DNA from: Verrucomicrobiia bacterium
Lineage (GTDB): Bacteria > Verrucomicrobiota > Verrucomicrobiia > Limisphaerales > UBA11358
NCBI GenBank assembly: GCA_031290985.1
Contig: JARLJW010000014.1
Location: 186,001-250,000, forward strand
Direction of reading: 5' to 3'
Length of the DNA: 64,000 nt
Made by a program: the position numbers and the translations under genes. Numbering within the stretch: the first letter of the stretch is position 1; every line of letters begins with the position of its first letter. Of this stretch, positions 43,658 to 54,529 are shown one piece after another. Below the pieces are notes generated by a model. It did not search any database. It was not told where the DNA came from and was given only the letters and a program-made list of their open reading frames with translations.

Positions 43658-44046
43658 AATGACTAAAGTTTTTGGTCAGCAACTTTTTTGAAGTTGGCAG
43701 GCCATCAATCCTGTCCCTTGGAGGGAATCAGTTATCGGTCTGCAAACATGCTGTCCTGCTGCCTTATGAGCGGCGAGGAGCGCGTACAATATCAAATCCG
43801 TGTTTCGGCGCAATATCTTTTTTAAATTATTTTGCGGAGGGGTGCGGGAAAGGCCGGAAACCGGTGGAAAACCATTTAAAAACGGGCGAAACGGCTGAAA
43901 ATAAATTTTACAGAAAGCTGTCGGTGACTGCGTCACGGCCATCAAACGATCGTAAATCTCAACTGCGAAACATGCAAAAAATCAGTGGTTAACCACGACC
44001 GGCCAAACAGAAATTCCATGATCGCTCCCCGGCCCAAAAACAAAAA
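43658..44046. other. Upstream region of the ribosomal cluster
   Basis: No credible gene. On the minus strand TATTGT with an upstream TTGCGC 16 bp away (near 43790-43820) is a weak promoter candidate; it would give rplB a leader of roughly 130-160 nt. AT-rich tracts occur at 43810-43835 and 43898-43912. I found no clear hairpin homologous to a known S10/L4 leader. Confidence 0.4.
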
Positions 44047-44073
44047 ACCGCCCGTGAAAAATTCACGGGCGGT
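44036..44073 (-). terminator. Intrinsic terminator of rpoD
   Basis: ACCGCCCGTGAA (44047-44058) pairs perfectly with TTCACGGGCGGT (44062-44073) over 12 bp with an AAA loop. On the minus strand it is followed by TTTTTTG and more T residues. It lies 17 bp after the rpoD stop. Confidence 0.92.
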
Positions 44074-44090
44074 CTTGAAAACTTCAATGC

Positions 44091-45959
<1,869 letters not shown>

Positions 45960-46209
45960 AAATAATCTGACCGGGTATACCCGTTTTAGTTCAGAGAAAA
46001 TACCTCTCCGACCGCGAAATTGCGGCTTCTGACAACTCACCCGCGTTCACTTTGTGACTCTTGGAATCGCGAACTCCAGAAGACTGACGTGCCGCCAATG
46101 CTACCCGCTTTTGCAGGAATTTCAAGCATTATCTTTGTTTTTATACGGTTCCACCCACTCCCAGATTAGCGACAAACACCACAGACAAAAGCCTTTGTAG
46201 ATATTCTTA

Positions 46210-47133
46210 TCATCCAAAACCACGCACCGCCGCCACGTCCCGGGCGATTTGTTCCCGCAGCTCGGCCGGCGATGAAAACCGGCGTTCATCCCGCAGTTTT
46301 GACCCGATTTCCAGCTCCAATTCCACCCCGTAAAGATCCCCGTCGAAGTCCAGCAAGTGCGCCTCCACCCGCAATTGCGGCTGGGCCGACGCCACCGTCG
46401 GGCGCACTCCCAGATTCAGCGCCGCCTGGTAAAATTTCCCCGCCACCGTCATGCTCGCCGCATAAACCCCGTTCGGCGGCAAAATCAGGTTCGTGACATC
46501 CAGGTTCGCCGTGGGAAAACCCAGTTGCCGCCCGATCCGGTCGCCCAGAACCACCTGCCCGCAGATCGCATAAGGCCGGCCCAGCATCTGGCTCGCTGCG
46601 TCAAAATTCCCCGCCCGGATCGCCTCCCGGATCCGCGTGCTGCTGACCACCTGCCCGTCCAGCGCCACCGCCGCCAGTCCGTGGACCTGAAACTGCAGTT
46701 CCGCCCCCAGCGTCTTCAGCAACGCCACATTTCCACTGCGCTTGCGTCCAAACACAAAATCCGCCCCCACGCAGATGCTGTGGATCTTCCCCAAGGCCGA
46801 CACCAGTTCGCGGATGAAAACTTCCCCCGTCTTTTCGCTGAACGACCGGTCGAACGGGATTTCCAGCAGCGCATCCGCCCCCAGCGCCTCGATGGCGCGC
46901 AGCTTTTGCGACCGCGACGAGATCTGCGGCGGCACCCGGTCCGGCGCGACCACTGCGTTGGGATGCTTGTCAAAAGTCACAATCATCGCCACCGCGTCAT
47001 GCTGGCGTGCATCGGCAATGGTCTGCCGGATGATGTGCTGGTGACCGAGATGCACGCCGTCGAACACGCCGATGGCCAGGCAAACCTTGCGGCTGCCGTT
47101 GCCCAGTTCGTTCGCTGCGTGGATGACGTTCAC
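46210..47133 (-). CDS. ribF: Bifunctional riboflavin kinase/FAD synthetase
   Basis: A 307-residue enzyme making FMN and FAD. The N-terminal adenylyltransferase has AIGVFDGVHLGHQHII and FVFGRKRSGNVALL with SSTRIREAIRAGNFDAA; the C-terminal kinase has GRQLGFPTANLDV and GVYAASM and FDGDLYGVELELE. It is the last gene of the nusA-infB-rbfA-nrnA-truB run; truB-ribF adjacency is common in bacteria. Confidence 0.96.
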   Translation of the reverse strand: MNVIHAANELGNGSRKVCLAIGVFDGVHLGHQHIIRQTIADARQHDAVAMIVTFDKHPNAVVAPDRVPPQISSRSQKLRAIEALGADALLEIPFDRSFSEKTGEVFIRELVSALGKIHSICVGADFVFGRKRSGNVALLKTLGAELQFQVHGLAAVALDGQVVSSTRIREAIRAGNFDAASQMLGRPYAICGQVVLGDRIGRQLGFPTANLDVTNLILPPNGVYAASMTVAGKFYQAALNLGVRPTVASAQPQLRVEAHLLDFDGDLYGVELELEIGSKLRDERRFSSPAELREQIARDVAAVRGFG

Positions 47134-47145
47134 AAGGCAGATTTT

Positions 47146-47258
47146 TTACCACGGATGGCCACAGATGCACACGGATAAAAACAAGTGCCGGCAACACGTA
47201 TCCGGGCTCGAACCCAACCTTTTCCCCATCCGTGTTTATCTGTGTCCATCCGTGGTTA
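47146..47258. repeat. Inverted repeat of the CCACGGATGG family between truB and ribF
   Basis: Left arm 47146-47176 (TTACCACGGATGGCCACAGA then TGCACACGGAT) is inverted against 47228-47258 with about three mismatches and one indel, separated by a 51-bp spacer. Related single units occur at 57747-57772 and 58003-58024. It interrupts an otherwise tight cluster and could form a large hairpin in the transcript. Confidence 0.75.
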
Positions 47259-47263
47259 ATATT

Positions 47264-47977
47264 TCATGCCGCAGCCAGTTTCAAAAACGGCAGCACCCGC
47301 TTCTCCAGTTCCGCCGGCGTCAGGCGCAAAACCGTGTCCAGCGGCAACGCATCCTTCACGTCAAACTTCCCCGAGGCGCTGCGCCGCAACGTCGTCAGGT
47401 GCGCCCCGCAGCCCAGCTTTTTCCCCAGGTCATGCGCGATGCTGCGGATGTACGTCCCCTTCGTGCAGGCCACGCGGAACTGTCCCAGCGGCTCGGCGTA
47501 TTCCGTGAACCGGAAATTGTAGATGTGGACCAGGCGCGGCTCGCGTTCCACCTCGATGCCCTTGCGGGCCAGCTTGTACAGCGGCACCCCGCCCTTTTTG
47601 ATGGCCGAAACCATCGGTGGCACCTGCATCAGGTCGCCGATGAACGTCGCCGCCTCCTCGTTCAACTGGTCCAGCGTCATCGGCATCACCGGCAGCGACC
47701 CGGTCAGTTCGCCGTCGGAATCGTAGCTGTCCGTCTCCTCACCGAATTTCATCGTTCCCTCGTAAACCTTGTCATCGCCCATCAGCCGCTCGGACAATTT
47801 TGTGCCGCGCCCCAGCACGATGATCAGCAACCCGGTCGCATTCGGATCCAGCGTGCCGCAATGGCCCACCTTCTTGATGCCGAACTGCCGGCGGATGGCG
47901 TCCACCACATCGTGGGACGTCGGGCCGGAGGGTTTGTCAACGAGGATCGCCCCGTCGAGTGCGGAAAAATCTTGCAT
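47264..47977 (-). CDS. truB: tRNA pseudouridine-55 synthase TruB
   Basis: A 237-residue pseudouridine synthase. The catalytic Asp is in GHCGTLDPNATGLL; other motifs are LVDKPSGPTSHDVV, MQVPPMVSAIKKGG and CTKGTYIRSIAHDLG. It modifies U55 in the T-loop of tRNAs. The C-terminal PUA domain is absent or very short. Start MQDFSALDGA at 47977 is fixed by homology; it is 17 bp after nrnA. Confidence 0.97.
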   Translation of the reverse strand: MQDFSALDGAILVDKPSGPTSHDVVDAIRRQFGIKKVGHCGTLDPNATGLLIIVLGRGTKLSERLMGDDKVYEGTMKFGEETDSYDSDGELTGSLPVMPMTLDQLNEEAATFIGDLMQVPPMVSAIKKGGVPLYKLARKGIEVEREPRLVHIYNFRFTEYAEPLGQFRVACTKGTYIRSIAHDLGKKLGCGAHLTTLRRSASGKFDVKDALPLDTVLRLTPAELEKRVLPFLKLAAA

Positions 47978-47994
47978 GCAATGAATTTTGAAAA

Positions 47995-48978
47995 TTACTT
48001 CGCCGCCTTCAACGCCTTCTTGACCGCCGCAATCACCTTGCGTTGCGTTGACAACGGCGTCCCCGCGATACGCGCGCCCGCCGCCGCCGGATGGCCGCCG
48101 CCGCCAAACTGGCCGCAGATTTCGCTGACGTTCACCTTGTCGCTCTTCGACCGCAGGCTGATACGCGTCAGGTCCGGCCCCACTTCCTCGAACACGCACG
48201 CCACCACCACCGGCTCAATCGCCCGGATGTGATCGATCAGGCCTTCCGTGTCGTCGCTCTCCGCTCCGGTCCGGTCAAAATCTTTCTGCTTCAGCCAGAA
48301 CCAGGCGATCTGGTTGTTCTCCGCCAGCCGGAACGTGCTGTACACATGCTTCAGCAGCCGCGCCCGTGAGAGCGGATAGGACTGGTACACCTCGTCACAA
48401 ATCTTCGCCAGGTCCGCCCCGCGCGTCACCAATTCCGCGCCGGTATGGAAGGTGCCCGGCCGCGTCGTCGAATACTGGAACGAACCCGTGTCCGTCGAGA
48501 CCGCCGTGAACAGCAGGTCCGCCATCGGCTTCGTGATCGGCCAGCGCGCGACCTTCAGCAGGCGGTAGATCAGTTCGCCGCAGGAGGGTTCGCGCGGCGA
48601 CACCCAGTTCACGTCGCCGTAACGGGTGTTGCTGACGTGATGATCGATGTTGATCAAAATCTTCCGCTCGGTGATGCACTCGGTCACCTTCCCCAGCCGC
48701 TCGTAGCTCGCGCAGTCCGTGGCGATGACGCAGTCAAATTTTTCGCCGCGGCGGGGCTTTTCGAACAGGTCGGCGGTGTTGAGGAACTTGTATTTCTGGG
48801 GGATGGCGTCCTGGTTCCATACCGTCACCTTCTTCCCCTCGGCGCGCAAGGCCAGCGCGAGTCCGAGTTGGGAACCGATGCAATCACCGTCCGGCCGCAT
48901 GTGGCCGACGATGCAAAAAGTCTGGTGCTCGCGGAGGATCTCGATGATGCGGTCGATGATTTGCGGATGCTTCTTCAC
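47995..48978 (-). CDS. nrnA: DHH-family phosphoesterase, NrnA-like nanoRNase/pAp phosphatase
   Basis: A 327-residue DHH/DHHA1 protein. Motifs: GHMRPDGDCIGSQLGL (metal site), ATDCASYERLG, INIDHHVSNTRYGDVNW (DHH), STDTGSFQYS, and the C-terminal FGGGGHPAAAGARI substrate motif. NrnA degrades oligonucleotides of 2-5 nt and dephosphorylates pAp. It overlaps rbfA by 4 bp and precedes truB, the arrangement seen in many bacteria. Confidence 0.94.
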   Translation of the reverse strand: MKKHPQIIDRIIEILREHQTFCIVGHMRPDGDCIGSQLGLALALRAEGKKVTVWNQDAIPQKYKFLNTADLFEKPRRGEKFDCVIATDCASYERLGKVTECITERKILINIDHHVSNTRYGDVNWVSPREPSCGELIYRLLKVARWPITKPMADLLFTAVSTDTGSFQYSTTRPGTFHTGAELVTRGADLAKICDEVYQSYPLSRARLLKHVYSTFRLAENNQIAWFWLKQKDFDRTGAESDDTEGLIDHIRAIEPVVVACVFEEVGPDLTRISLRSKSDKVNVSEICGQFGGGGHPAAAGARIAGTPLSTQRKVIAAVKKALKAAK

Positions 48979-49397
48979 GGCTTCTCGGTAGGACCGCCTT
49001 CCGGCTTCGGACTTTCCGTGGGCGATGGTTCCACCGGCGGCTGTTCCCCCGGCGATTTTTTTTCCAGCTCGTCCAAAATCTGCAGCACGCGGTTGCCGCG
49101 CACCAGCGAATCGTCCACGATGAATTTCAGCGTGGGCGTGAATTTCAAGACCACCGCCTTGGCGATCATGCCCTGGAGGCGGATGCGGCTCTCATTGAGG
49201 AGTTGCAGCCCGCGCTTCTGCTGGCTGGCATTGCCGAAGATGCTGATGAAGACCACGGCGGATTTCAGGTCGCCCGCCATGTCCACGTCATTGACGCTGA
49301 TCAGGCCCGCCTCGTCCACGTGGAATTCCCGGCGGATGGCCTCGCCGATCTCGCGCTTCACCAGTTCGCGCACCCGTTCGTGTCGGAGGTTTGGCAT
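48975..49397 (-). CDS. rbfA: Ribosome-binding factor A
   Basis: A 140-residue KH-like protein: RHERVRELVKREIGEAIRRE, ISVNDVDMAGDLKSAVVFIS and FKFIVDDSLVRGNRVLQIL. RbfA assists 30S maturation at the 5' end of 16S rRNA and cold adaptation. The C-terminus has an extra Pro/Glu-rich tail (about 25 residues). It starts 27 bp after infB. Confidence 0.95.
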   Translation of the reverse strand: MPNLRHERVRELVKREIGEAIRREFHVDEAGLISVNDVDMAGDLKSAVVFISIFGNASQQKRGLQLLNESRIRLQGMIAKAVVLKFTPTLKFIVDDSLVRGNRVLQILDELEKKSPGEQPPVEPSPTESPKPEGGPTEKP

Positions 49398-49424
49398 GGG
49401 AACAACAGGTTGATTCGCTTGCGT

Positions 49425-51983
49425 TTACAACTTCGCCGCGATTTTCTCCACCGCGTAACACTCGATCATGTCGCCGACCACGAACTCGCCAAAGCCTTCG
49501 ATGCGGATGCCGCATTCCATGCCCGAGCGAACTTCGTTGACCTCGTCCTGGAACCGGCGCAACGACTGCGTGACGCCTTCGTAAATGACATCCTTTTTGC
49601 GGCGGACGCGCACTTTGCCGCGGATGATGCGGCCGCTGCTCACCATGCAACCCGCCACCGGGATGCCCTTGGACAATTCGAAAATCTGCCGGACTTCCGC
49701 CGCGCCGACAATCACGTCCTTGAGATCCGGATCCAGCAGGCCCGCCATCGCCTCTTTCACCTGGTCGATCAATTCATAGATGATCGCGTACAGCTTGACC
49801 TGCACCCCGGCGTGCTTTGCCTTTTCCGCCGCCGTGCTGTCCAGCCGCGTGTGGAAACCCAGGATGACGCACTTCGAGGCCGAGGCCAGCGCCACGTCGT
49901 TTTCCGTGATCGTGCCCACGTCGCTGTGCAGCACTTCGAGCGTGACCTTGTCGGACTCGATCTTGTTGAGCGCCTCCACGATGGCCTCGACCGAACCCTG
50001 CGTGTCCGCCTTGACCACGACCCGCAACACCTTGCCCTGCGCCGCTTCCAGCGAGGCAAAAAGGTTTTCCAGCGTGACCTTGGAACGGTTTTCGAGGTCA
50101 TGGCTCTTTGCCTCCATCGCGCGCTCTTCCGCGAGCGCCCGGGCGGCCTTTTCATCGTCCACCGAGCTGAACTCCCAGCCGGCTTCCGGCACGCCGTTCA
50201 AGCCCAGCACGCTGACCGCCACCGAGGGGCCCGCTTCTTTCAAGCGATCGCCCTCTTCGTTGATGAGCGCGCGCACCTTGCCGTAAAATTCACCGCAGAT
50301 CACCACGTCGCCCAGGTGCAGCGTGCCCTTGCGCACCAGCACCGTCGCCGTCGGGCCGCCGGGCGAGACGCCGGATTCAATGACGTTGCCCTTTGCATTG
50401 CGGTTCGGATTCGCCTTCAGCTCCAGCAGGTCGGCCTGCAGCAAAATCATTTCCAACAACTTGTCGATGCCCACCTTCGTCAGCGCGGAACATTCCACGA
50501 AAATCGTGTCGCCACCCCAGTCGTCCGGCACCAGCCCCTTGTCCTGCAACTGCTGGCGCACCTTCATCGCGTTGGCGTTCGGATGGTCGATCTTGTTCAC
50601 GGCCACCAGGATCGGCACCTTGGCCGCCTTCGCATGGGCCAGCGCCTCCAGCGTCTGCGGCATCACGCCGTCATTCGCCGCGACGACCAGCACCACGATG
50701 TCGGTGACGTTCGCACCCCGGGCGCGCATGGAACTAAATGCCGCATGGCCCGGCGTGTCAAGAAAAGTGATCTGTGCGAGCTCGCCTTTGCGCTCCGGAT
50801 GCGGCACGGAAATCGTGTACGCACCAATGTGCTGCGTGATCCCGCCCGCTTCGCCCGCCGCGACGCTCGCCTTGCGGATGACGTCCAGCAACGACGTTTT
50901 GCCGTGGTCGACGTGGCCCATGATCGTCACCACCGGCGCGCGCGGCTTCAGTTCCTCCGGCTTGTCGTCCACGTCCAGTTCAACCTTTTTCTCCGATTGA
51001 TGAACAACCCCCTCGCCCTTCGCGCGCTTTTCCGCCTCAAATCTGAAACCATAATGCGCGCAGATTTGCGCGGCGATCTTTTCATCGATGGACTGGTTGA
51101 CGGTCGCCATGACCTTCAACTTCATCAGCTCCGCGATGATCGCGAACGGCTTCTGCTTGATGGCTTCCGCGAGCGCGCGGACGATGATCGGCGGCTTGAT
51201 GGTGATGACTTGTGCGTCGGACGGCAGGGAAATCTTGGGCTGTTGCGGCGCGGCCGGGCGGGCGGGGGCCGACGATGACTGCTGGCGGTTATCGCGCCCG
51301 TCACGTCCGCGTTGAAACGATCCGCGCTGGTCGCCGCCACGCTGCGGCTGGCCCGGACGACCGCCGGCCGGTGCACGTTGCTGCGACTGCGGTGCGCCAC
51401 CACGTTCCCCTGAACGGCTGGAGCCGGGGCGCGGAGCAAGTTGGATGAACCCAACCTTGTCGCCCATCTGTGGCTTCGGCGGCGGCGGCGGCACAACGGG
51501 GGCGGCGGGAACTGCAGGAACTGCGGGAACTACAGGAACTGCGGGAGCGGCAGAAACGGCTGGAACGGCTGGCTTGGGCGCGGGTACCGGGGCGGTCGGG
51601 ACGACCGGGGCAGGCGCGGCTGCGGTTGCGATTGCCACCGGGGCCGGTTGGGTAACCGGTGCGGGGAGCGTTTCCGTCTTCGCTTCGATAACGGGTGCAG
51701 GCGCAGGCGCAGGCGTAGGTGCGGGCGCGGGTGGCGCGGTGATCAGGACGATCTTTTCCTCGACGGGCGCGGCCTTGGGCTTTTCCTCAACCTTGGCGGC
51801 CGATTTATTGGCGAGCTCCGGCCGCTCCTTGACCATCTCTTCCTCAAGCCATTCCGCGCTGATCTTATCCAGCGAACTCGACGGCACCTTGGCGGCGGCA
51901 ATGCCCAGCGCTTTGGCCTTGGTGAGAATCTCTTTGCTCTCCAGGCCAAATTTCTTCGCTATATCGTAGATACGAACGGGCAT
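49425..51983 (-). CDS. infB: Translation initiation factor IF-2
   Basis: An 852-residue GTPase. The N-terminal IF2N domain ([20 protein letters not shown]) is followed by about 180 residues of Ala/Pro/Val-rich low complexity and an Arg/Gly/Gln-rich segment, then a second IF2-N-like domain ([19 protein letters not shown]). The G domain has [20 protein letters not shown] and NKID; domains II-IV follow, ending [11 protein letters not shown]. The start at 51983 matches IF2N. Part of the nusA cluster, 91 bp after nusA. Confidence 0.97.
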   Translation of the reverse strand: MPVRIYDIAKKFGLESKEILTKAKALGIAAAKVPSSSLDKISAEWLEEEMVKERPELANKSAAKVEEKPKAAPVEEKIVLITAPPAPAPTPAPAPAPVIEAKTETLPAPVTQPAPVAIATAAAPAPVVPTAPVPAPKPAVPAVSAAPAVPVVPAVPAVPAAPVVPPPPPKPQMGDKVGFIQLAPRPGSSRSGERGGAPQSQQRAPAGGRPGQPQRGGDQRGSFQRGRDGRDNRQQSSSAPARPAAPQQPKISLPSDAQVITIKPPIIVRALAEAIKQKPFAIIAELMKLKVMATVNQSIDEKIAAQICAHYGFRFEAEKRAKGEGVVHQSEKKVELDVDDKPEELKPRAPVVTIMGHVDHGKTSLLDVIRKASVAAGEAGGITQHIGAYTISVPHPERKGELAQITFLDTPGHAAFSSMRARGANVTDIVVLVVAANDGVMPQTLEALAHAKAAKVPILVAVNKIDHPNANAMKVRQQLQDKGLVPDDWGGDTIFVECSALTKVGIDKLLEMILLQADLLELKANPNRNAKGNVIESGVSPGGPTATVLVRKGTLHLGDVVICGEFYGKVRALINEEGDRLKEAGPSVAVSVLGLNGVPEAGWEFSSVDDEKAARALAEERAMEAKSHDLENRSKVTLENLFASLEAAQGKVLRVVVKADTQGSVEAIVEALNKIESDKVTLEVLHSDVGTITENDVALASASKCVILGFHTRLDSTAAEKAKHAGVQVKLYAIIYELIDQVKEAMAGLLDPDLKDVIVGAAEVRQIFELSKGIPVAGCMVSSGRIIRGKVRVRRKKDVIYEGVTQSLRRFQDEVNEVRSGMECGIRIEGFGEFVVGDMIECYAVEKIAAKL

Positions 51984-52074
51984 AATTTTTATTAACTGCT
52001 GCCGGCCGGAATGTGCCATTCGCCTTCATGGCTAAATCGCGCAATCAACTGCTGTTCCGGTCTGCGCCATAAAA

Positions 52075-53373
52075 TCAACTCTTCAACGGACTGCCATTGG
52101 CGGAACCATCCCCCTCCAGCCCGATCTTTCTCCGGACCGCCTCGGCCTTCGCCGCTTCCAAAATCGCCGCCGCGCTTTCGCCGACGTTCGGGATGTCTGC
52201 AATGTCGCCGGCTTCCGCCGCCAGCAAATCTTCCAGGCGCGTGACGCCGGCATGAACCAGACCATCGGCCTGTTCCCGCGTGATCCCCGGAATCGCCGCG
52301 ATCGCCGCGACCGCTTCCTCGACTTTTTCCTCGAAACCCTTGGTCACGACATGCTCCGCATCGATGTCAACTTCCCAGCCGATCAGCTTCGCCGTCAGCC
52401 GCGCGTTCTGGCCGCGCTTGCCGATGGCGAGGGACAACTGGTCTTCCGCCACCAAAATCTTCACCCGCTTGCCGCGCTCATCCAGCTCAATCGAGCGGAT
52501 CTTCGCCGGCTCCAGCGCCTTCGTGACAAACGCCTTGATGTCCGATGACCACGGGATCACGTCCACCTTTTCGTTGTTCAATTCCCGCACGATGTTCTTC
52601 ACGCGCTGGCCGCGCATGCCCACGCACGCCCCGACCGGGTCCACTTTGGCATCACGTGAATATACCGCCATCTTCGTCCGGAAACCAGGTTCGCGGGCGA
52701 TGCCCTTGATCTCGATCGTGCCGTCGCTGATCTCGGAAACCTCCACCGAAAACAGCTTGATGATGAAGCGCGGATCGGCGCGGGACAAAATGATCTCCGG
52801 CCCGTGCGCGCCTTCCTGCACGGCCTTCACATAGCAGCGGACGCGTTCGCCCACCTGGTATTCCTCGGTCGGCACCCGTTCCTTGTTCGGCATGAGCGCC
52901 TCGTACTTGCCAAGGTCCAGGATCACGTCCGAACGGTCAAAACGGCGCACCGTGCCGCTCACGATGTCGCCCACGCGGTCCTTGAATTCCGTGAAAATCA
53001 GCGCCTTCTCCGCCTGGCGCACCTTCTGCATCAACGCCTGCTTCGCGTATTGCGCGGCGATGCGACCGAAGCCCTGCGGCGTCACTTCCTTCTCGATCTC
53101 GTCACCCACCTTGGAGTCCGCCTTGATGCGCCGGGCGTCAAACACCGAGATCTGGTCATGCTGCGAGATGACCTTGTCCGCCACGATGAGCTTGGCAAAG
53201 GCCTTGATGTCGCCGTTCTTGGAATCCATCTGCACCCGGAGTTCGCGCGCCGGGCCGACCGCCTTCTTGGCGGCCTGCAATAACGCTTCCTGGACGGCAG
53301 CCATGAGTGTTTCACGGCTGACGCCCTTTTCGCGTTCCCAAAATTCCAATCCAGCTAAAAAATCTGCATTCAT
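52075..53373 (-). CDS. nusA: Transcription termination/antitermination factor NusA
   Basis: A 432-residue NusA: N-terminal RNA polymerase-binding domain (about 1-125), S1 domain (GDIVSGTVRRFDRSDVILDL), two KH domains (VGACVGMRGQRVKNIVREL and LSLAIGKRGQNARLTAKLIG), and a single C-terminal acidic helix-hairpin-helix repeat (GVTRLEDLLAAEAGDIADIP). The rimP gene that usually precedes nusA is not there; the next gene upstream is divergent. A terminator-like hairpin sits in its leader. Confidence 0.97.
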   Translation of the reverse strand: MNADFLAGLEFWEREKGVSRETLMAAVQEALLQAAKKAVGPARELRVQMDSKNGDIKAFAKLIVADKVISQHDQISVFDARRIKADSKVGDEIEKEVTPQGFGRIAAQYAKQALMQKVRQAEKALIFTEFKDRVGDIVSGTVRRFDRSDVILDLGKYEALMPNKERVPTEEYQVGERVRCYVKAVQEGAHGPEIILSRADPRFIIKLFSVEVSEISDGTIEIKGIAREPGFRTKMAVYSRDAKVDPVGACVGMRGQRVKNIVRELNNEKVDVIPWSSDIKAFVTKALEPAKIRSIELDERGKRVKILVAEDQLSLAIGKRGQNARLTAKLIGWEVDIDAEHVVTKGFEEKVEEAVAAIAAIPGITREQADGLVHAGVTRLEDLLAAEAGDIADIPNVGESAAAILEAAKAEAVRRKIGLEGDGSANGSPLKS

Positions 53374-53409
53374 AACTCTGAGTGCGGGGCTGCCGCATCG
53401 GTTCCGGCG

Positions 53410-53445
53410 AATAAAAAAGTCGGAAAGACCTATGTCTCCGACTTT
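53410..53445 (-). terminator. Terminator-like hairpin in the nusA leader (possible attenuator)
   Basis: On the minus strand AAAGTCGGA (53445-53437) pairs with TCCGACTTT (53424-53416), with inner GAC/GTC pairing, followed by TTTTTTAT. It lies about 43-72 nt before the nusA start. A smaller GCTGG/CCAGC hairpin precedes it (53451-53464). No minus-strand gene lies upstream, so its natural role would be on nusA transcripts themselves. Confidence 0.7.
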
Positions 53446-53606
53446 CGCACGCTGGTGAACCAGCCCAACTCCGCTTTAGTTTGTGGAAACTAGAGATTCA
53501 ATTTACATCCGTCAAGTCAAATCCCGCCCGTTCAATCGGCCTCCTCCGGCTCAATCATTATCCTAATCCCCAGAAACAGTTGTGTTTAGAACGAAAAATC
53601 CGCGCC

Positions 53607-53622
53607 GGGAGTCATTTTTGCT
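53607..53622 (+). promoter_or_regulatory. Candidate sigma-54 promoter before the prepilin-like gene
   Basis: GG at 53608-53609 and TTGCT at 53618-53622 have the right -24/-12 spacing, 46 bp before the ATG. The -24 element is otherwise poor (GGGAG). Pilin genes are often RpoN-dependent, which is the only extra support. Confidence 0.25.
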
Positions 53623-53667
53623 TTGGAAAAAACCCCGCCCTGTGCTTCAATCAGGTCGTTCAGGGTT

Positions 53668-54354
53668 ATGGAACCAATTTCGCCCAGGCGCAGGGGTCAG
53701 GCGTTTACGCTGGTGGAGCTTCTCGTCGTCATTGCCATCATCGGCATCCTCGCCGCCTTGCTCATGCCGGCCCTGTCGGCCGCCATGGCCCGCGCCAAGC
53801 GCGTCTGGTGCGAAAACAACCTCCGCCAGATCGGCATCGGCTTCCATGTCTTCCTCCATGACCACAATGGCAAATGCCCCATGGCCGTGCCCATCCACGA
53901 TGGTGGCGCCCAGGAATTTGTCCAGAACGGCTATGCCGTCCCCGGCCCGTTTTACTTCTCCTACCGCCAGTTCCAGGCCTTGTCCAACGAGCTTGTGGTC
54001 GCCCGCATCCTCGCCTGCAAGGCGGACCTGCTGCGCACCAACGCCGACAATTTTGACGCCTTGAAAAACGTCAACCTCAGCTATTTCGTGGGCGTCGACG
54101 CCGATTTTTCCAAGCCCGATTCCCTGCTCGCCGGCGACCGCAACCTCGCCTGCAATCCCGCCTCGCCCAGCCCCACCATCCTGCGCACCACCAGCGGCGC
54201 CAGTTGGTGGTGGACCAGCGAAATCCATGCCTTCAAAGGCAACGTCCTCTGCTCCGACAGCCACGTCGAGGAATGGAACAACACCGCGCTCAACAAAAAC
54301 TTCATCTACAACCCCTACCAGCCCGTCGACGTCTTCCTGCCCACCATCAAGTGA
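53668..54354 (+). CDS. Type IV pilin-like/pseudopilin protein with prepilin methylation motif
   Basis: A 228-residue protein. A short basic leader is followed by the prepilin peptidase site and hydrophobic helix [20 protein letters not shown] (mature residue 5 Glu present). After the helix comes a DUF1559-like globular region with CENNLRQIG and, near the end, [13 protein letters not shown], a pattern abundant in Verrucomicrobiota and Planctomycetes, where tens of such paralogues occur. Role as a pilus or type II secretion pseudopilin is inferred. The ATG at 53668 is chosen; upstream frame is not pilin-like. Confidence 0.88.
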   Translation: MEPISPRRRGQAFTLVELLVVIAIIGILAALLMPALSAAMARAKRVWCENNLRQIGIGFHVFLHDHNGKCPMAVPIHDGGAQEFVQNGYAVPGPFYFSYRQFQALSNELVVARILACKADLLRTNADNFDALKNVNLSYFVGVDADFSKPDSLLAGDRNLACNPASPSPTILRTTSGASWWWTSEIHAFKGNVLCSDSHVEEWNNTALNKNFIYNPYQPVDVFLPTIK

Positions 54355-54529
54355 AGCGCACCGGTGGCGCGGAGATATCCGGGCCGCTGGATGGGGCACC
54401 CGGTCGGGAATCATGGGCATCAATCCATTCATGGGGTGCTTCGTTTTCATGTTGAGCGGGTGACTCACATTAAACACTCAGTCATCATGACCATGACCGC
54501 CCGCCATTGTGCCCCGGCACCCATGATTT

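Noticed and set aside
47195-47222. GGGCTCGAACCC, a T-arm-like string
   Set aside because: No acceptor stem, anticodon arm or CCA can be built around it on either strand; it lies in the spacer of an inverted repeat.
49203-51278. A 691-residue plus-strand frame
   Set aside because: Antisense to infB and rbfA; Arg/His/Ala-rich shadow of a GC-rich coding strand.
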